The notes beneath the pieces were generated by a model, which worked only from the letters and a program-made list of their open reading frames with translations, did not search any database and was not told the origin of the DNA. Shown here piece by piece: positions 14,555 to 24,160 of a stretch of DNA of 64,000 nucleotides (positions within the stretch are counted from its first letter, which is position 1; the number at the start of each line of letters is the position of its first letter). The stretch spans positions 1-64,000 of the forward strand of contig SSFR01000003.1 of assembly GCA_008015505.1 (NCBI GenBank), written 5' to 3'. Made by a program: the position numbers and the translations under genes. Origin of the DNA: Pedobacter sp. (GTDB taxonomy: Bacteria; Bacteroidota; Bacteroidia; Sphingobacteriales; Sphingobacteriaceae).

Positions 14555-16867
14555 TTAATGATACAATAATGCAGGCGCTATTTCATTTCTTGTCTTTCCG
14601 GACTCAGCCATCAAAAGTTTCAAAAATGAACTACCACCTGTTTGAAAGTATCTAATCTCTATCTTGTGCAATCCCTTAAGCAAATTTACACCTCCTGAAA
14701 GCTCAAAGCTGGCATGCTTCCCATCGTTATTGACAATGACTTGATCGTCAATTAAAATTCTTGATCCATCATCGGAAAGACTTGTAAAAACATAAGTCCC
14801 ATCCTGTGAAATATTAATATAACCCTTAAAAATCAATCCATAACTACGTGGCTTATTGTTAATCCCAGTGAGCTTCAAAATGCTGGTTACCCCTTTTTCC
14901 GAAGCATGGAGTGTATCTATAGCTAAGGTTGTTTCAAACTCACCCGGAACCAAATAATAATTTAATCCCGGCCGAACAAGTGTATCAGAAATAGGAACCG
15001 GTGGAAACGAGTCATGGTTAACCATACTTACAGTAGTCACTGCACTTCGCTTTCCACTTGGAGTAATGACGATGGCTTTCAAGGTGCGCTTTTCATTTTG
15101 AGGCACCTTAATCTCCAGAGGCTGGTCATACATTAAATCCGTTTCCCTGGGGGTGTAACCATCAATAGTATAATATATTTTGGCTCCCTGCACGGATGGG
15201 ATTAATTTAAACTGAAACTGTGAGCCCACCATACTCGTATCCTTCAAACCAATAACTGTAGGGACTCGATAATTGACCGCCTGTCCATCCAATTTAGCCA
15301 AATGCAACGCCACTCGATTTTGAGAAAAATTATTATAATCTTTTCGATCCAACGGAGACCATGCAATTTCAGATAACGCGTAGATCCGAGGCAAAACCAT
15401 GTATTCCACTTTTGAAGTCGTTTTCATGTATTCCGTCCAAACATTGGCCTGTACACCAATAATTCTTTTTTGCTGTTCTGGAGCAAGTGTAGTAGGTGTT
15501 GGGTTATACGAATAAACTTCTTCCAATGGCGTATAACCACCAATTGATACTGGTTCTTGATCTGTTCGACCTTGTGCATGATCAAAATAAACATAGTTGC
15601 CCGGAGTCATGATTGCATCATGATTCTGCTTAGCAGCAGCAATACCTCCTTCTACCCCTCGCCAACTCATCACGGTTGCATTCGGAGCCAATCCCCCCTC
15701 CAATATTTCATCCCATCCAATAATCTTACGCCCCTTGGAGTTGACAAATTTTTCAATGCGCTGGATAAAATAGCTCTGTAGTTCATGTTCATTTCTTAAT
15801 TTTTTATCGCGTATACGCTTCTGACAATAAGCACATCCTTTCCACTTCACTTTTGGGCACTCATCTCCCCCAATATGGATATACTGGCTCGGAAATAAAT
15901 CCATCACTTCACTGAGTACATCTTCTAAAAAAGTAAAAGTATTTTCCTTCCCAGCACAATAAACATCTACAAAAACACCCCAACCCTCAGCCACCTTGAA
16001 TGGACCAGGATTATCACCACAAGCTAATTCTGGATATGCGGCCAAAGCTGCCACAGAATGTCCAGGCATTTCAATTTCTGGAATAACTGTCACAAACTTA
16101 GAGTTCGCATAAGCCACCACTTCTTTTACTTCCTCCTGTGTATAAAACCCCCCATATCGCATATTGTCAAACCATTGTGGAAAACGATCATGGTAATTCC
16201 CAATTAGCGTTTGATTACGATAACTTCCTATTTGGGTTAATTTAGGGTACTTTTTAATTTCAATGCGCCAGCCCTGGTCTTCGGTTAGGTGCCAATGAAA
16301 AGTATTCAACTTATATTGAGCTAGTAGATCAATATATTGTTTGATAAAACTTACCGGGAAAAAATGCCTTCCGACATCCAAATGCATCCCACGATAAGCA
16401 TATCTGGGATAATCTTCTATTTCAACTAAAGGCAAGCTAATGGCCTCGCTATATCCTTGTTTTTGTGGGCAAAGCTGCAACAAGGTTTGTAGACCATAAA
16501 ACAAACCTCGCTCAGTTTTAGCCTCAAGCCTCACCCCTTCCCAACGAATACTCAATCGATAACCTTCTTCTGATAAGTCTAATTTTTTATTCACAACAAT
16601 TTGATAGTACATATTGGGCTGGATATAATCAATATGCTGCGTATCAGTATGCGCTGTCACGATGTTTTTTGCAAATGCAACTAAACTCGGATTTTCAAAA
16701 CCAATAGCTTGCAATTGAATAAATACCCCTAATCGAAACACACCATCCGTCTTTTTAATGGACACAGGCGCAGGAATGATTCCCAAATTGGGATCTGTAT
16801 TTTCTTGAGCAAAGCTTATCTGCACTTGTAAAAGTGGAAATAGTAATAGAAAGAAAATCTTCTTCAT
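14555..16867 (-). CDS. Secreted beta-N-acetylhexosaminidase (GH20) with PA14-like domain
   Basis: 770 residues with an N-terminal signal peptide. A GH20b alpha/beta domain (~25-150) precedes the catalytic barrel: GMHLDVGRHFF (~160-170), FHWHLTEDQGWRIE (~192-205) and the catalytic Asp-Glu in HIGGDECPK (~331-339). A chitobiase-type C-terminal segment (~560-620) and a PA14-like beta domain (~650-765, DGSRILIDD) follow. It removes terminal N-acetylhexosamine from glycans outside the cytoplasm. The PA14-like domain may bind carbohydrate (inference). No type IX C-terminal sorting domain is evident. Confidence 0.92.
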   Translation of the reverse strand: MKKIFFLLLFPLLQVQISFAQENTDPNLGIIPAPVSIKKTDGVFRLGVFIQLQAIGFENPSLVAFAKNIVTAHTDTQHIDYIQPNMYYQIVVNKKLDLSEEGYRLSIRWEGVRLEAKTERGLFYGLQTLLQLCPQKQGYSEAISLPLVEIEDYPRYAYRGMHLDVGRHFFPVSFIKQYIDLLAQYKLNTFHWHLTEDQGWRIEIKKYPKLTQIGSYRNQTLIGNYHDRFPQWFDNMRYGGFYTQEEVKEVVAYANSKFVTVIPEIEMPGHSVAALAAYPELACGDNPGPFKVAEGWGVFVDVYCAGKENTFTFLEDVLSEVMDLFPSQYIHIGGDECPKVKWKGCAYCQKRIRDKKLRNEHELQSYFIQRIEKFVNSKGRKIIGWDEILEGGLAPNATVMSWRGVEGGIAAAKQNHDAIMTPGNYVYFDHAQGRTDQEPVSIGGYTPLEEVYSYNPTPTTLAPEQQKRIIGVQANVWTEYMKTTSKVEYMVLPRIYALSEIAWSPLDRKDYNNFSQNRVALHLAKLDGQAVNYRVPTVIGLKDTSMVGSQFQFKLIPSVQGAKIYYTIDGYTPRETDLMYDQPLEIKVPQNEKRTLKAIVITPSGKRSAVTTVSMVNHDSFPPVPISDTLVRPGLNYYLVPGEFETTLAIDTLHASEKGVTSILKLTGINNKPRSYGLIFKGYINISQDGTYVFTSLSDDGSRILIDDQVIVNNDGKHASFELSGGVNLLKGLHKIEIRYFQTGGSSFLKLLMAESGKTRNEIAPALLYH

Positions 16868-16895
16868 GAGCTGAATTCAATTGAAGGTTAGTTTG

Positions 16896-16903
16896 CAAAT
16901 CTA
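16896..16903 (-). promoter_or_regulatory. -7 box before the GH20 gene
   Basis: On the minus strand this reads TAGATTTG (TAnnTTTG consensus), 28 bp before the start at 16867. A TTG (16921-16919) lies 15 bp further upstream, shorter than the usual spacing. Confidence 0.35.
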
Positions 16904-17057
16904 TCGTTTAAAATGAACCAAACATATCCAATTTACTTTTGCTCTCATGAACTATAATCTAGCATTTGTATGTGCCAGCTCATGGTAATTTCATAAACGC
17001 GTTTGATCTGCATATTCTCTATTTTAATCAATTTTTATTTAGACTAATTACATTCAA

Positions 17058-17065
17058 TATATTTG
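17058..17065 (+). promoter_or_regulatory. -7 box before the RTX-like gene
   Basis: TATATTTG matches TAnnTTTG and ends 52 bp before the ATG at 17118. The -33 position is T-rich with no exact TTG. Confidence 0.4.
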
Positions 17066-17117
17066 CGGCCAAATTTAAACAGACTCTAAGTCTTATTTCA
17101 GATTTATTTTATTCAAC

Positions 17118-20100
17118 ATGTCAACAAACTACTGCGGAAACGGGATGGCTTGGTCTCCATCACGAAAAACAAAACAAGATAAAGAGACTATAGAATTAGT
17201 TGAGGCACTGATCAATACCCAACTAGAAGAGAAACTAGGATCAGCATTTCAAGATATCAAATTCACGGCAGGGCAATCTAAGGAGATCATCGAACGCATT
17301 CGTAAAGGAGATAATAATATAGACCCCTTAAGTGCTAAAACTTACCTATTCTCCAATGAACTATCCGCGTTCAATTCAAATCCAGAGATTGTACGTGCGT
17401 TGAGAGTAGCCTGTGAATTCGTACGCGTGGGTGAGGTTGTTTCAGATGGAATGGAGACCAACCCAAGACTAGCCATCAAAGTAACTAATAGCAGCTTTTA
17501 TAATAAGCTTGTTAAAAGAACCGGGCAAGTGCACCTAGCCGCCTCAGCGACTATGACATTTTTTGCCATTAAAACTACTTGGCAAGCATATGCTTCGGAA
17601 ACAGAAGGGTCTTTATCTGCTAAAGCATCCGCTATAGCCAATACCACAGAGCGTTTAGGCGATTTTGGCAGTGATATTTTCGAAACCATTGCCGAGTGGC
17701 GCATGGTGAGCAATAGTTCATGGTTCGATAACCCGAAGATAAAAGCGATTAATAAGGCATTACATGTCACTTTTTCCGGTGCGGAGATCCTTGGAAAAGG
17801 GGCAGAACATATTAGATACTTAGTAGACGAAGACGTACCTCTCTTCATGAAAGTTACATCAACTTTGAGTGTTTTACTTGATTCGGGGGGACTTGCCGCC
17901 CATACATGGGCTACGGAGGCTGCTGTCAAACAGGTTGAAAGTATACAAGACGAGTTAAAGAGGAAAGTTGTAGAAAAACTCAAAAAGACACTCAATATAG
18001 GAGATGATGCGCTTAAAACCATGACAAAAGGAGAAATAGACGACATCATTGACAATCTTCCAAAAGGGAAAATGGGCGAAATCATTAAAAAGCTTCCAAA
18101 AGAAGAAATAGATGACATCATTAAAAAGTTTCCCATCAAAAACACAGTTAAAGGAGGCTTAATAGGTGCACAAATTGCTTTTTTAACAGCTGATTTAATC
18201 ACAGGCGTTTCCTCCCTAAATGCCCTAGATCAGCATCAAAAGAATCTACTTCAAAAAGCTTTGGAAAATCCTGATCAAGATCATTATAAACTCTTGACAG
18301 ATTTTTACAAAGACCGATTTGCTTCCGATTTGGGATTTTTGGTAGGAAAAACGGCAGTTGACGTTCTTTTCACGAGCGTTTCAACAGCACTCATGTTCAC
18401 TGGAGCCGGAATTCCCATAGCCCTAGCAATCGATCTGGTTGGAGCCACTGTATCTTCTATATTGAGCTATGCCCAACAACAAGAAATCGAATCACTCGCG
18501 CTCAAGCGCATGTCAGAAATTAGAAGCTGGGAAGCCAATAATCCTGGAAAAAATTATTTTGATCGGACCTTTGAAGACAGATATAACCAATTGAAGCCTT
18601 CTCTTCGAAAAGCGGTTAAAGTATTCCTAGATAACTATCAAGCAGACCGTGCCTTTGTCCTCACGCAACTTTGTACGACTGACCAAATCAATGAGGCCGT
18701 AGGACTGTTCTACAAAAACAAAAATGGATCGTCCAGTGACCGGTTATTTGTGGGTGAATTTGTTAATAACAGTGAAGGCAAATTACTCGAAGAAAAAGCT
18801 ACAGAACATATTGCTATCGATCAAAAAAAAGGAATAATCAAGATTTCCAAATCCAATGATAAAAAACAGCTCCTTTATGCGAGTCCTAACGCAATCCTCC
18901 TTCCAGGAGAAGTACAATGGAAAAAAGTTGATACTGGAGAAATATCAATATGGAATGAAGCCAAAAAGATTGGTCGTGAAATTAAGGGGTGGCTTGCTGA
19001 ACATGTATTCAATGGAAATGGTAATAGACTTGGTGTTGGGACAAGTGTTAATGCTGGAAAATTCGTAGGTGCCAGGGATGTAAACGGGCATGATTATTTT
19101 TTTGAGGATAAGGAAAATGAGTATTTACTCATAGAAAACCTCAAAAATTGGGATATCAATTTGGGAAGCGATAGCAGTTTAGCCGATCTTACCAAGCTTA
19201 CCACACGTATTGTCTTGAATAAAGTTGAGACATATGAAGTATATGTACCCAATGGTGGTTACATGCAGGGTTCTAACGGAAGATATGAAACTCGTAAAAA
19301 AGTTGTTCCCGACAGTAATGTCACAACAATTAGGATCAAAGCCAAAAGCGGTGACGGAGATGATAAATTCTTCCTTGGCACAGGCAGTCATGATATTGAT
19401 GCTGGTGGCGGTTTCAATGCGGTGGATTATAGTTTTATTAATGAGCAATCAAGTATTCGTATTCAAAAAAGTAACGATTTTCAAGATGAAAACATGTCAC
19501 TTTCAGCAGAAAAAACAATTAATGGTTTAGTATACGAAGAGTCTATAGAAAAACAACAGATACACCTTGGATCGAAAAAGTATAACACCCAATTCCGTGT
19601 AGTCAAAAATAAGGATGTCAAAAATTGGAAAACCGAAGATACGCTTAAAAACATCACCAGTTTCCGCCTTGGAAAAGGTACCAACTACTTAGATCTGACA
19701 GATTCGAATCGTTCTATACGGATCGAAGCGATAGGCTACACCAATGATATCAAACTAGGTCGTGGAAATGATGAAGTTATCATCGAAGCCAATACTAGCC
19801 TCCAACACACAAATAATAGACAGAGTCACATTCGTACACGTGGTGGGAAAGATCATGTCGCTATCACAATAAAGCATGCTAAATGGCGTGAAGAATATTA
19901 CAATGAGAATTTTATATGTGGAGGAACAGACTTTGACTCACAAAACAATCCTGCCGATTTACAACAAAAAGACACCATAGAATACGCTATCAAGGGAGAC
20001 TATGCTGAAGATTCTTTCATACGTACCTTCTTTCTTGTAAATTCTCTCAAGGGAACACCACTCCCAAGTGATGTAAAATATGGAACGTATAAATTTATGG

Positions 20101-21761
20101 AAAGCCAATATGGAGACAGAGCGCGTCTACATGGTACTTGGGTAACCCACAAAGGTCAACAGCTTATCGCTATCAGGAGTCAATATGGGATAAAAGTGAC
20201 TTGGCATGACCGAAAAAGCCTTCTTTCAACAAATCCTTTCTATCATGATTTAAAGGTTCTATCACAAGACGATGGCTATCTTAAAATAGAGCGCTATGCT
20301 CCTGGCCTATTCTACTCTCATGACAAAGAGAAAATAGTAGTAGGTGCACTTTCTAACAAAAAACTGGTCGGAACCGACTATGTGGTACATATGGAAAACC
20401 TGATACTCACACACGACGACGATGAGATCGATATTCAGGATTCCTCAGGCCATCGATCTTTAACGATATACACCGGCAACGGAGATGATCAGCTCAGAAT
20501 GGGTAAAGGTGCCTACACGATATATACCGGAAAAGGATCTAAAACAATCAAACTAGGAAATGGATTCAATCGGGTATATCATCGCATAGATGAATTAACA
20601 GACATCATCGAGGCAGATGAAACAGGCAATAACTGGCTAAGCTTTGAAAATAATTCTGATCTGTTTGATAAGGATGGCAAACGCGCCATCTCTTCCTGCA
20701 CAAAGGATACCCCATACCTGAGTAAATTAGGCGTACAAGTCGATCTTAAGGCAGGTAAGACTTACTATTATTTTAAAGATGAATTCTTTAAACAGTTAGC
20801 GGATCTGAAAATAATACACTACGATAGAAGCGTCCTGAGTCATTTAGACGACGAATCAAAGGCTCGTCTTCCAGCTAAACAAGGAATAGGCGATACGATT
20901 TCTGGCTTCCAAAATATCACTGGAACCAGATTCAATGATATTATTTTAGGTAATGAAAAAGGCAATATCATTGATACAGGAGACGGTGATGACCAAGTCA
21001 ATGCACGAGAGGGAAATGATGATATCCGACTAGGCCGAGGAGCTGATAAAGGTTACGGAGGCTCGGGTGATGACATATTTATTCAAGACTACGACGATGC
21101 CACAGACGAACTTGACGGAGGCTCAGGTTCCAATCTTGTAGACTACAGTAAAGCCAAATTACCAACTGAAATAGCCAAAATACATGGGGGGCTAACTATT
21201 AACTTAGAAAAGGGATCAGCTTCTTTAGCCGATGAAAAAAGGCTTGACTTATTACGTAAAATCCAACATGCCATTGGTACAGCACATAACGACAAATTTG
21301 TTGGAAATAGTGAAGACAATCATTTTTATGGCTTGGATGGGCTCAATCGGTACGAGGGCAAGGGAGGTAAAAACTATTTCTATGGTGGAAAAGATCAAGA
21401 TCTATACATAGGCGGTCTAGGAGGTGGTTATGATACCATAGACGATAAAGGGGGTGATCAAGATGTTTATCGAATGGATATGATTATTGATCAAAACAAA
21501 TCATTCATAGAAAAAGAAGGAAATGACGTAATCATGAAGTTCAATAATGGTCTCAAAACAGTTAAAGTACTTGGACAATTTGATAACAACAACAGTTATC
21601 GAGGTGTTGAATATCTTCAATTTATGGACGGAAGTACCTATAAAATGAGTGAGATACTTGGATCCGTCAGTTCATGGTCAACCGGCCATAGTTTTAGTAG
21701 TCTCAATTTTGATTGGACCAACAAACAGAATCCAAACCCAATTCCAACAGGCTGGTCCTAA
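17118..21761 (+). CDS. Large RTX-like secreted protein, putative toxin
   Basis: 1547 residues, no N-terminal signal peptide. Residues ~1-300 are mostly helical. Short tandem repeats at ~305-340 are rich in Glu, Ile, Lys. Two hydrophobic blocks at ~343-370 and ~403-455 (ALMFTGAGIPIALAIDLVGA) resemble membrane-insertion helices of large pore-forming toxins. A beta-rich region has scattered G-x-G-x-D motifs (GDGDDKFFLGTGSHDIDAGGG, ~752), and classic RTX nonapeptides occur at ~1280-1345 (GTGDGDD-like, GGSGDDIF). The C-terminus (~1500-1547) probably carries the uncleaved type I secretion signal. It is followed by a matching ABC exporter and HlyD adaptor. No catalytic effector domain is recognised. 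The toxin role is inferred. Confidence 0.8.
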   Translation: MSTNYCGNGMAWSPSRKTKQDKETIELVEALINTQLEEKLGSAFQDIKFTAGQSKEIIERIRKGDNNIDPLSAKTYLFSNELSAFNSNPEIVRALRVACEFVRVGEVVSDGMETNPRLAIKVTNSSFYNKLVKRTGQVHLAASATMTFFAIKTTWQAYASETEGSLSAKASAIANTTERLGDFGSDIFETIAEWRMVSNSSWFDNPKIKAINKALHVTFSGAEILGKGAEHIRYLVDEDVPLFMKVTSTLSVLLDSGGLAAHTWATEAAVKQVESIQDELKRKVVEKLKKTLNIGDDALKTMTKGEIDDIIDNLPKGKMGEIIKKLPKEEIDDIIKKFPIKNTVKGGLIGAQIAFLTADLITGVSSLNALDQHQKNLLQKALENPDQDHYKLLTDFYKDRFASDLGFLVGKTAVDVLFTSVSTALMFTGAGIPIALAIDLVGATVSSILSYAQQQEIESLALKRMSEIRSWEANNPGKNYFDRTFEDRYNQLKPSLRKAVKVFLDNYQADRAFVLTQLCTTDQINEAVGLFYKNKNGSSSDRLFVGEFVNNSEGKLLEEKATEHIAIDQKKGIIKISKSNDKKQLLYASPNAILLPGEVQWKKVDTGEISIWNEAKKIGREIKGWLAEHVFNGNGNRLGVGTSVNAGKFVGARDVNGHDYFFEDKENEYLLIENLKNWDINLGSDSSLADLTKLTTRIVLNKVETYEVYVPNGGYMQGSNGRYETRKKVVPDSNVTTIRIKAKSGDGDDKFFLGTGSHDIDAGGGFNAVDYSFINEQSSIRIQKSNDFQDENMSLSAEKTINGLVYEESIEKQQIHLGSKKYNTQFRVVKNKDVKNWKTEDTLKNITSFRLGKGTNYLDLTDSNRSIRIEAIGYTNDIKLGRGNDEVIIEANTSLQHTNNRQSHIRTRGGKDHVAITIKHAKWREEYYNENFICGGTDFDSQNNPADLQQKDTIEYAIKGDYAEDSFIRTFFLVNSLKGTPLPSDVKYGTYKFMESQYGDRARLHGTWVTHKGQQLIAIRSQYGIKVTWHDRKSLLSTNPFYHDLKVLSQDDGYLKIERYAPGLFYSHDKEKIVVGALSNKKLVGTDYVVHMENLILTHDDDEIDIQDSSGHRSLTIYTGNGDDQLRMGKGAYTIYTGKGSKTIKLGNGFNRVYHRIDELTDIIEADETGNNWLSFENNSDLFDKDGKRAISSCTKDTPYLSKLGVQVDLKAGKTYYYFKDEFFKQLADLKIIHYDRSVLSHLDDESKARLPAKQGIGDTISGFQNITGTRFNDIILGNEKGNIIDTGDGDDQVNAREGNDDIRLGRGADKGYGGSGDDIFIQDYDDATDELDGGSGSNLVDYSKAKLPTEIAKIHGGLTINLEKGSASLADEKRLDLLRKIQHAIGTAHNDKFVGNSEDNHFYGLDGLNRYEGKGGKNYFYGGKDQDLYIGGLGGGYDTIDDKGGDQDVYRMDMIIDQNKSFIEKEGNDVIMKFNNGLKTVKVLGQFDNNNSYRGVEYLQFMDGSTYKMSEILGSVSSWSTGHSFSSLNFDWTNKQNPNPIPTGWS

Positions 21762-21790
21762 TCATTAGCTTGAAAATACCCCACAAAATA

Positions 21791-21838
21791 TTGGCTGAAA
21801 CTGCCCTAAAAGGCGACTTCAGCCAATAAATTTTCTTT
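21791..21838 (+). terminator. Hairpin between RTX gene and exporter
   Basis: Perfect 9-bp arms TTGGCTGAA (21791-21799) and TTCAGCCAA (21818-21826), with inner TGCC/GGCG pairing possible, followed by a T-rich stretch. It starts 30 bp after the RTX stop and could end most transcripts before the exporter genes. Confidence 0.65.
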
Positions 21839-21879
21839 TTCAATTTCCCCTTCTATAGTTCTCTTATTCTATTTCCCTT

Positions 21880-24126
21880 ATGCCATTTAAATCATTTCCA
21901 AACGAACGACAGTTGGACATCAAAGACAGTGGATTTGCCTGCCTGAAAATGCTTGCTAAGCACTATGGCAAATATTATTCCCTACAATTTTTCCGCAATC
22001 AGTGTGGGGTAAATAAAGAAGGTCCCACCTTATTAGACTTGAGCTATGCCGCTGAAAACATCGGATTACGCACACGATCTATCACGACAACCGTCGAAGA
22101 TCTCACTGATAACATGCCACTCCCATGCCTAGTACACTGGAATGGCACACATTATGCCATCATCTATAAAATTGAGAGAGGGCTCATCTACGCCTCAGAT
22201 CCTACCCAAGGTTTAATCAAATGTACCCTTAACGACTTTGCTAAAAAATGGCCCAAGAATGAAGACAAAAAGGGAACATTAATGCTTCTGGAGCCTCAGG
22301 CTAACTTCAAACAACGCGAAAATGGCGAACACATCGAACGTAAAAAGACATTTGAAAACATTTTGGGCTACTTCAAACCCTACAAGAAAAGCTTTCTTAA
22401 TTTACTAGCAGTAATGTTCATTGTTACTGGACTACAGGCCCTGCTCCCTTTCATTTCCAAAGCAGTGATTGATATTGGTATTCAAACGCAAGACCTCCAT
22501 TTCATTAACATTGTCCTGATTGCCAATATAACCATCATTGTTGCCGTCACACTATCCAATCTGGTTCGCGATTGGATCATGTTACATCTGGCATCACGAA
22601 TCAATATCGCTCTGATTTCTGACTACCTCATCAAACTGATGAAGCTCCCTATCACCTTCTATGAAACACAAATGATTGGTGACATCTTGCAAAGAGCCAA
22701 TGACCATGAACGCATTCGAAGCTTTATCATGAACAACTCGTTAAGCATTATCTTTTCAACCTTAACATTCATTGTCTTCAATATCATCCTGCTGATCTAT
22801 AACAAGTTGATCTTTTGGATTTTCTTGATCGGCAGTGTGTTGTATGTGCTTTGGGTGCTCGCCTTTTTACGTATCCGAAAAAAAATAGATTGGGAGTATT
22901 TCGAAGTCGAATCCAAAAATCAGAGCTACTGGGTCGAAACCATTGGATGCATCCAAGACATTAAACTCAATAATTACGAAAAGGCCAAACGTTGGAAATG
23001 GGAAGGTGTACAAGCCCGGTTATTTAAAATCAATCTTAGAATGTTGAATATCAACAATGCCCAGCATTCAGGAGCAAATTTTATCGATCAAATAAAGAAT
23101 ATACTCATCACTTTCTTTTGTGCTAAGGCGGTCATTGCTGGCAGGATCACCTTTGGCGTAATGATCTCTACTCAGTTTATTATTGGAATGCTCCATGCTC
23201 CTGTCACACAGTTCATCCAATTCATCATCGCTAGCCAGCTTGCCAGAACCAGTTTTTTGCGTCTCAATGAAATTCATCAACTAGCAGATGAAGATGAAAA
23301 CATGGGAACCGACAATCTTTCATTACCTACCAAAAAAGATTTGATACTAGATGATTTAGTCTTTCAATATGCGCCAGGGGCCTCACCTGTACTCAAAGGG
23401 ATTCGTTTGATCATTCCCGAAGGAAAAGTGACCGCCATTGTTGGTGATAGCGGAAGTGGAAAATCAACATTATTGAAACTTATCCTACGATTATATAAAC
23501 CCAATTATGGACAGATTCGCATTGGCGATATGAACGTAAACCATATCAGCCTGCGTCAATGGCGCAATCATTGCGGTGCTGTCATGCAAGATGGAAAAAT
23601 CTTCAATGACACCATCCTCAACAATATTGTACTTGATGATACCCACATCGATCATGATCGCTTAAAATATGCTGTCGAAACTGCCAATATTAGTACCGAG
23701 ATTGAGCAATTACCCCTAGGCTATCAAACCATCATGGGAGAGCAAGGACGAGGCTTAAGCGGTGGGCAAAAACAACGTATACTTATTGCTCGAGCTTTAT
23801 ACAAAAACCCCCAATTCTTAATTTTTGACGAAGCGACCAATGCCTTAGACACCATCAATGAACAGAAAATAGTAACCGCCATGGAAGATGTATTTCGGGA
23901 TAAGACAGTCATTGTGGTAGCTCATCGCTTAAGCACTATTCGCAAAGCCGATCAAATTGTGGTCATGCGCGATGGCCTAGTAGTCGAAGTTGGTAATCAT
24001 GAATCCTTGATGAAAAACCAAGGACGATACTACCAACTTGTGCAATCTCAGGTCGACCTACTATCCACCGTCGAACTTTTGACAGAACACCAAGATTTAT
24101 TGGATCAAAAGCAAGAGTCTGCCTAA
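21880..24126 (+). CDS. Type I secretion ABC exporter with inactive C39-like domain
   Basis: 748 residues. Residues 1-140 form a C39 peptidase-like domain: the usual D-C-G becomes D16-S17-G18, so the nucleophile Cys is absent, while His91 (NGTHYAIIY) and Asp107 (SDPTQG) remain. Six transmembrane helices lie at ~165-450. The nucleotide-binding domain has Walker A GDSGSGKST (~521-529), signature LSGGQKQR (~626) and Walker B FLIFDEATNALD. The arrangement recalls HlyB, whose C39-like domain binds rather than cuts its RTX substrate. With its neighbours it likely exports the 1547-residue protein; the outer-membrane channel is not in the window. Confidence 0.9.
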   Translation: MPFKSFPNERQLDIKDSGFACLKMLAKHYGKYYSLQFFRNQCGVNKEGPTLLDLSYAAENIGLRTRSITTTVEDLTDNMPLPCLVHWNGTHYAIIYKIERGLIYASDPTQGLIKCTLNDFAKKWPKNEDKKGTLMLLEPQANFKQRENGEHIERKKTFENILGYFKPYKKSFLNLLAVMFIVTGLQALLPFISKAVIDIGIQTQDLHFINIVLIANITIIVAVTLSNLVRDWIMLHLASRINIALISDYLIKLMKLPITFYETQMIGDILQRANDHERIRSFIMNNSLSIIFSTLTFIVFNIILLIYNKLIFWIFLIGSVLYVLWVLAFLRIRKKIDWEYFEVESKNQSYWVETIGCIQDIKLNNYEKAKRWKWEGVQARLFKINLRMLNINNAQHSGANFIDQIKNILITFFCAKAVIAGRITFGVMISTQFIIGMLHAPVTQFIQFIIASQLARTSFLRLNEIHQLADEDENMGTDNLSLPTKKDLILDDLVFQYAPGASPVLKGIRLIIPEGKVTAIVGDSGSGKSTLLKLILRLYKPNYGQIRIGDMNVNHISLRQWRNHCGAVMQDGKIFNDTILNNIVLDDTHIDHDRLKYAVETANISTEIEQLPLGYQTIMGEQGRGLSGGQKQRILIARALYKNPQFLIFDEATNALDTINEQKIVTAMEDVFRDKTVIVVAHRLSTIRKADQIVVMRDGLVVEVGNHESLMKNQGRYYQLVQSQVDLLSTVELLTEHQDLLDQKQESA

Positions 24127-24160
24127 ACACCAACAAAACATACACAACACACCCATACTA

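Noticed and set aside
16966..17193. Short open frame upstream of the RTX gene
   Set aside because: Overlaps the RTX start in another frame and contains no recognisable features; the region is better explained as leader with a -7 box.
17498..18202. 234-codon open frame antisense to the RTX gene
   Set aside because: Composition is a mirror of the sense frame, Ser/Leu/Ile-rich without a domain; no promoter-like context. Treated as a shadow.
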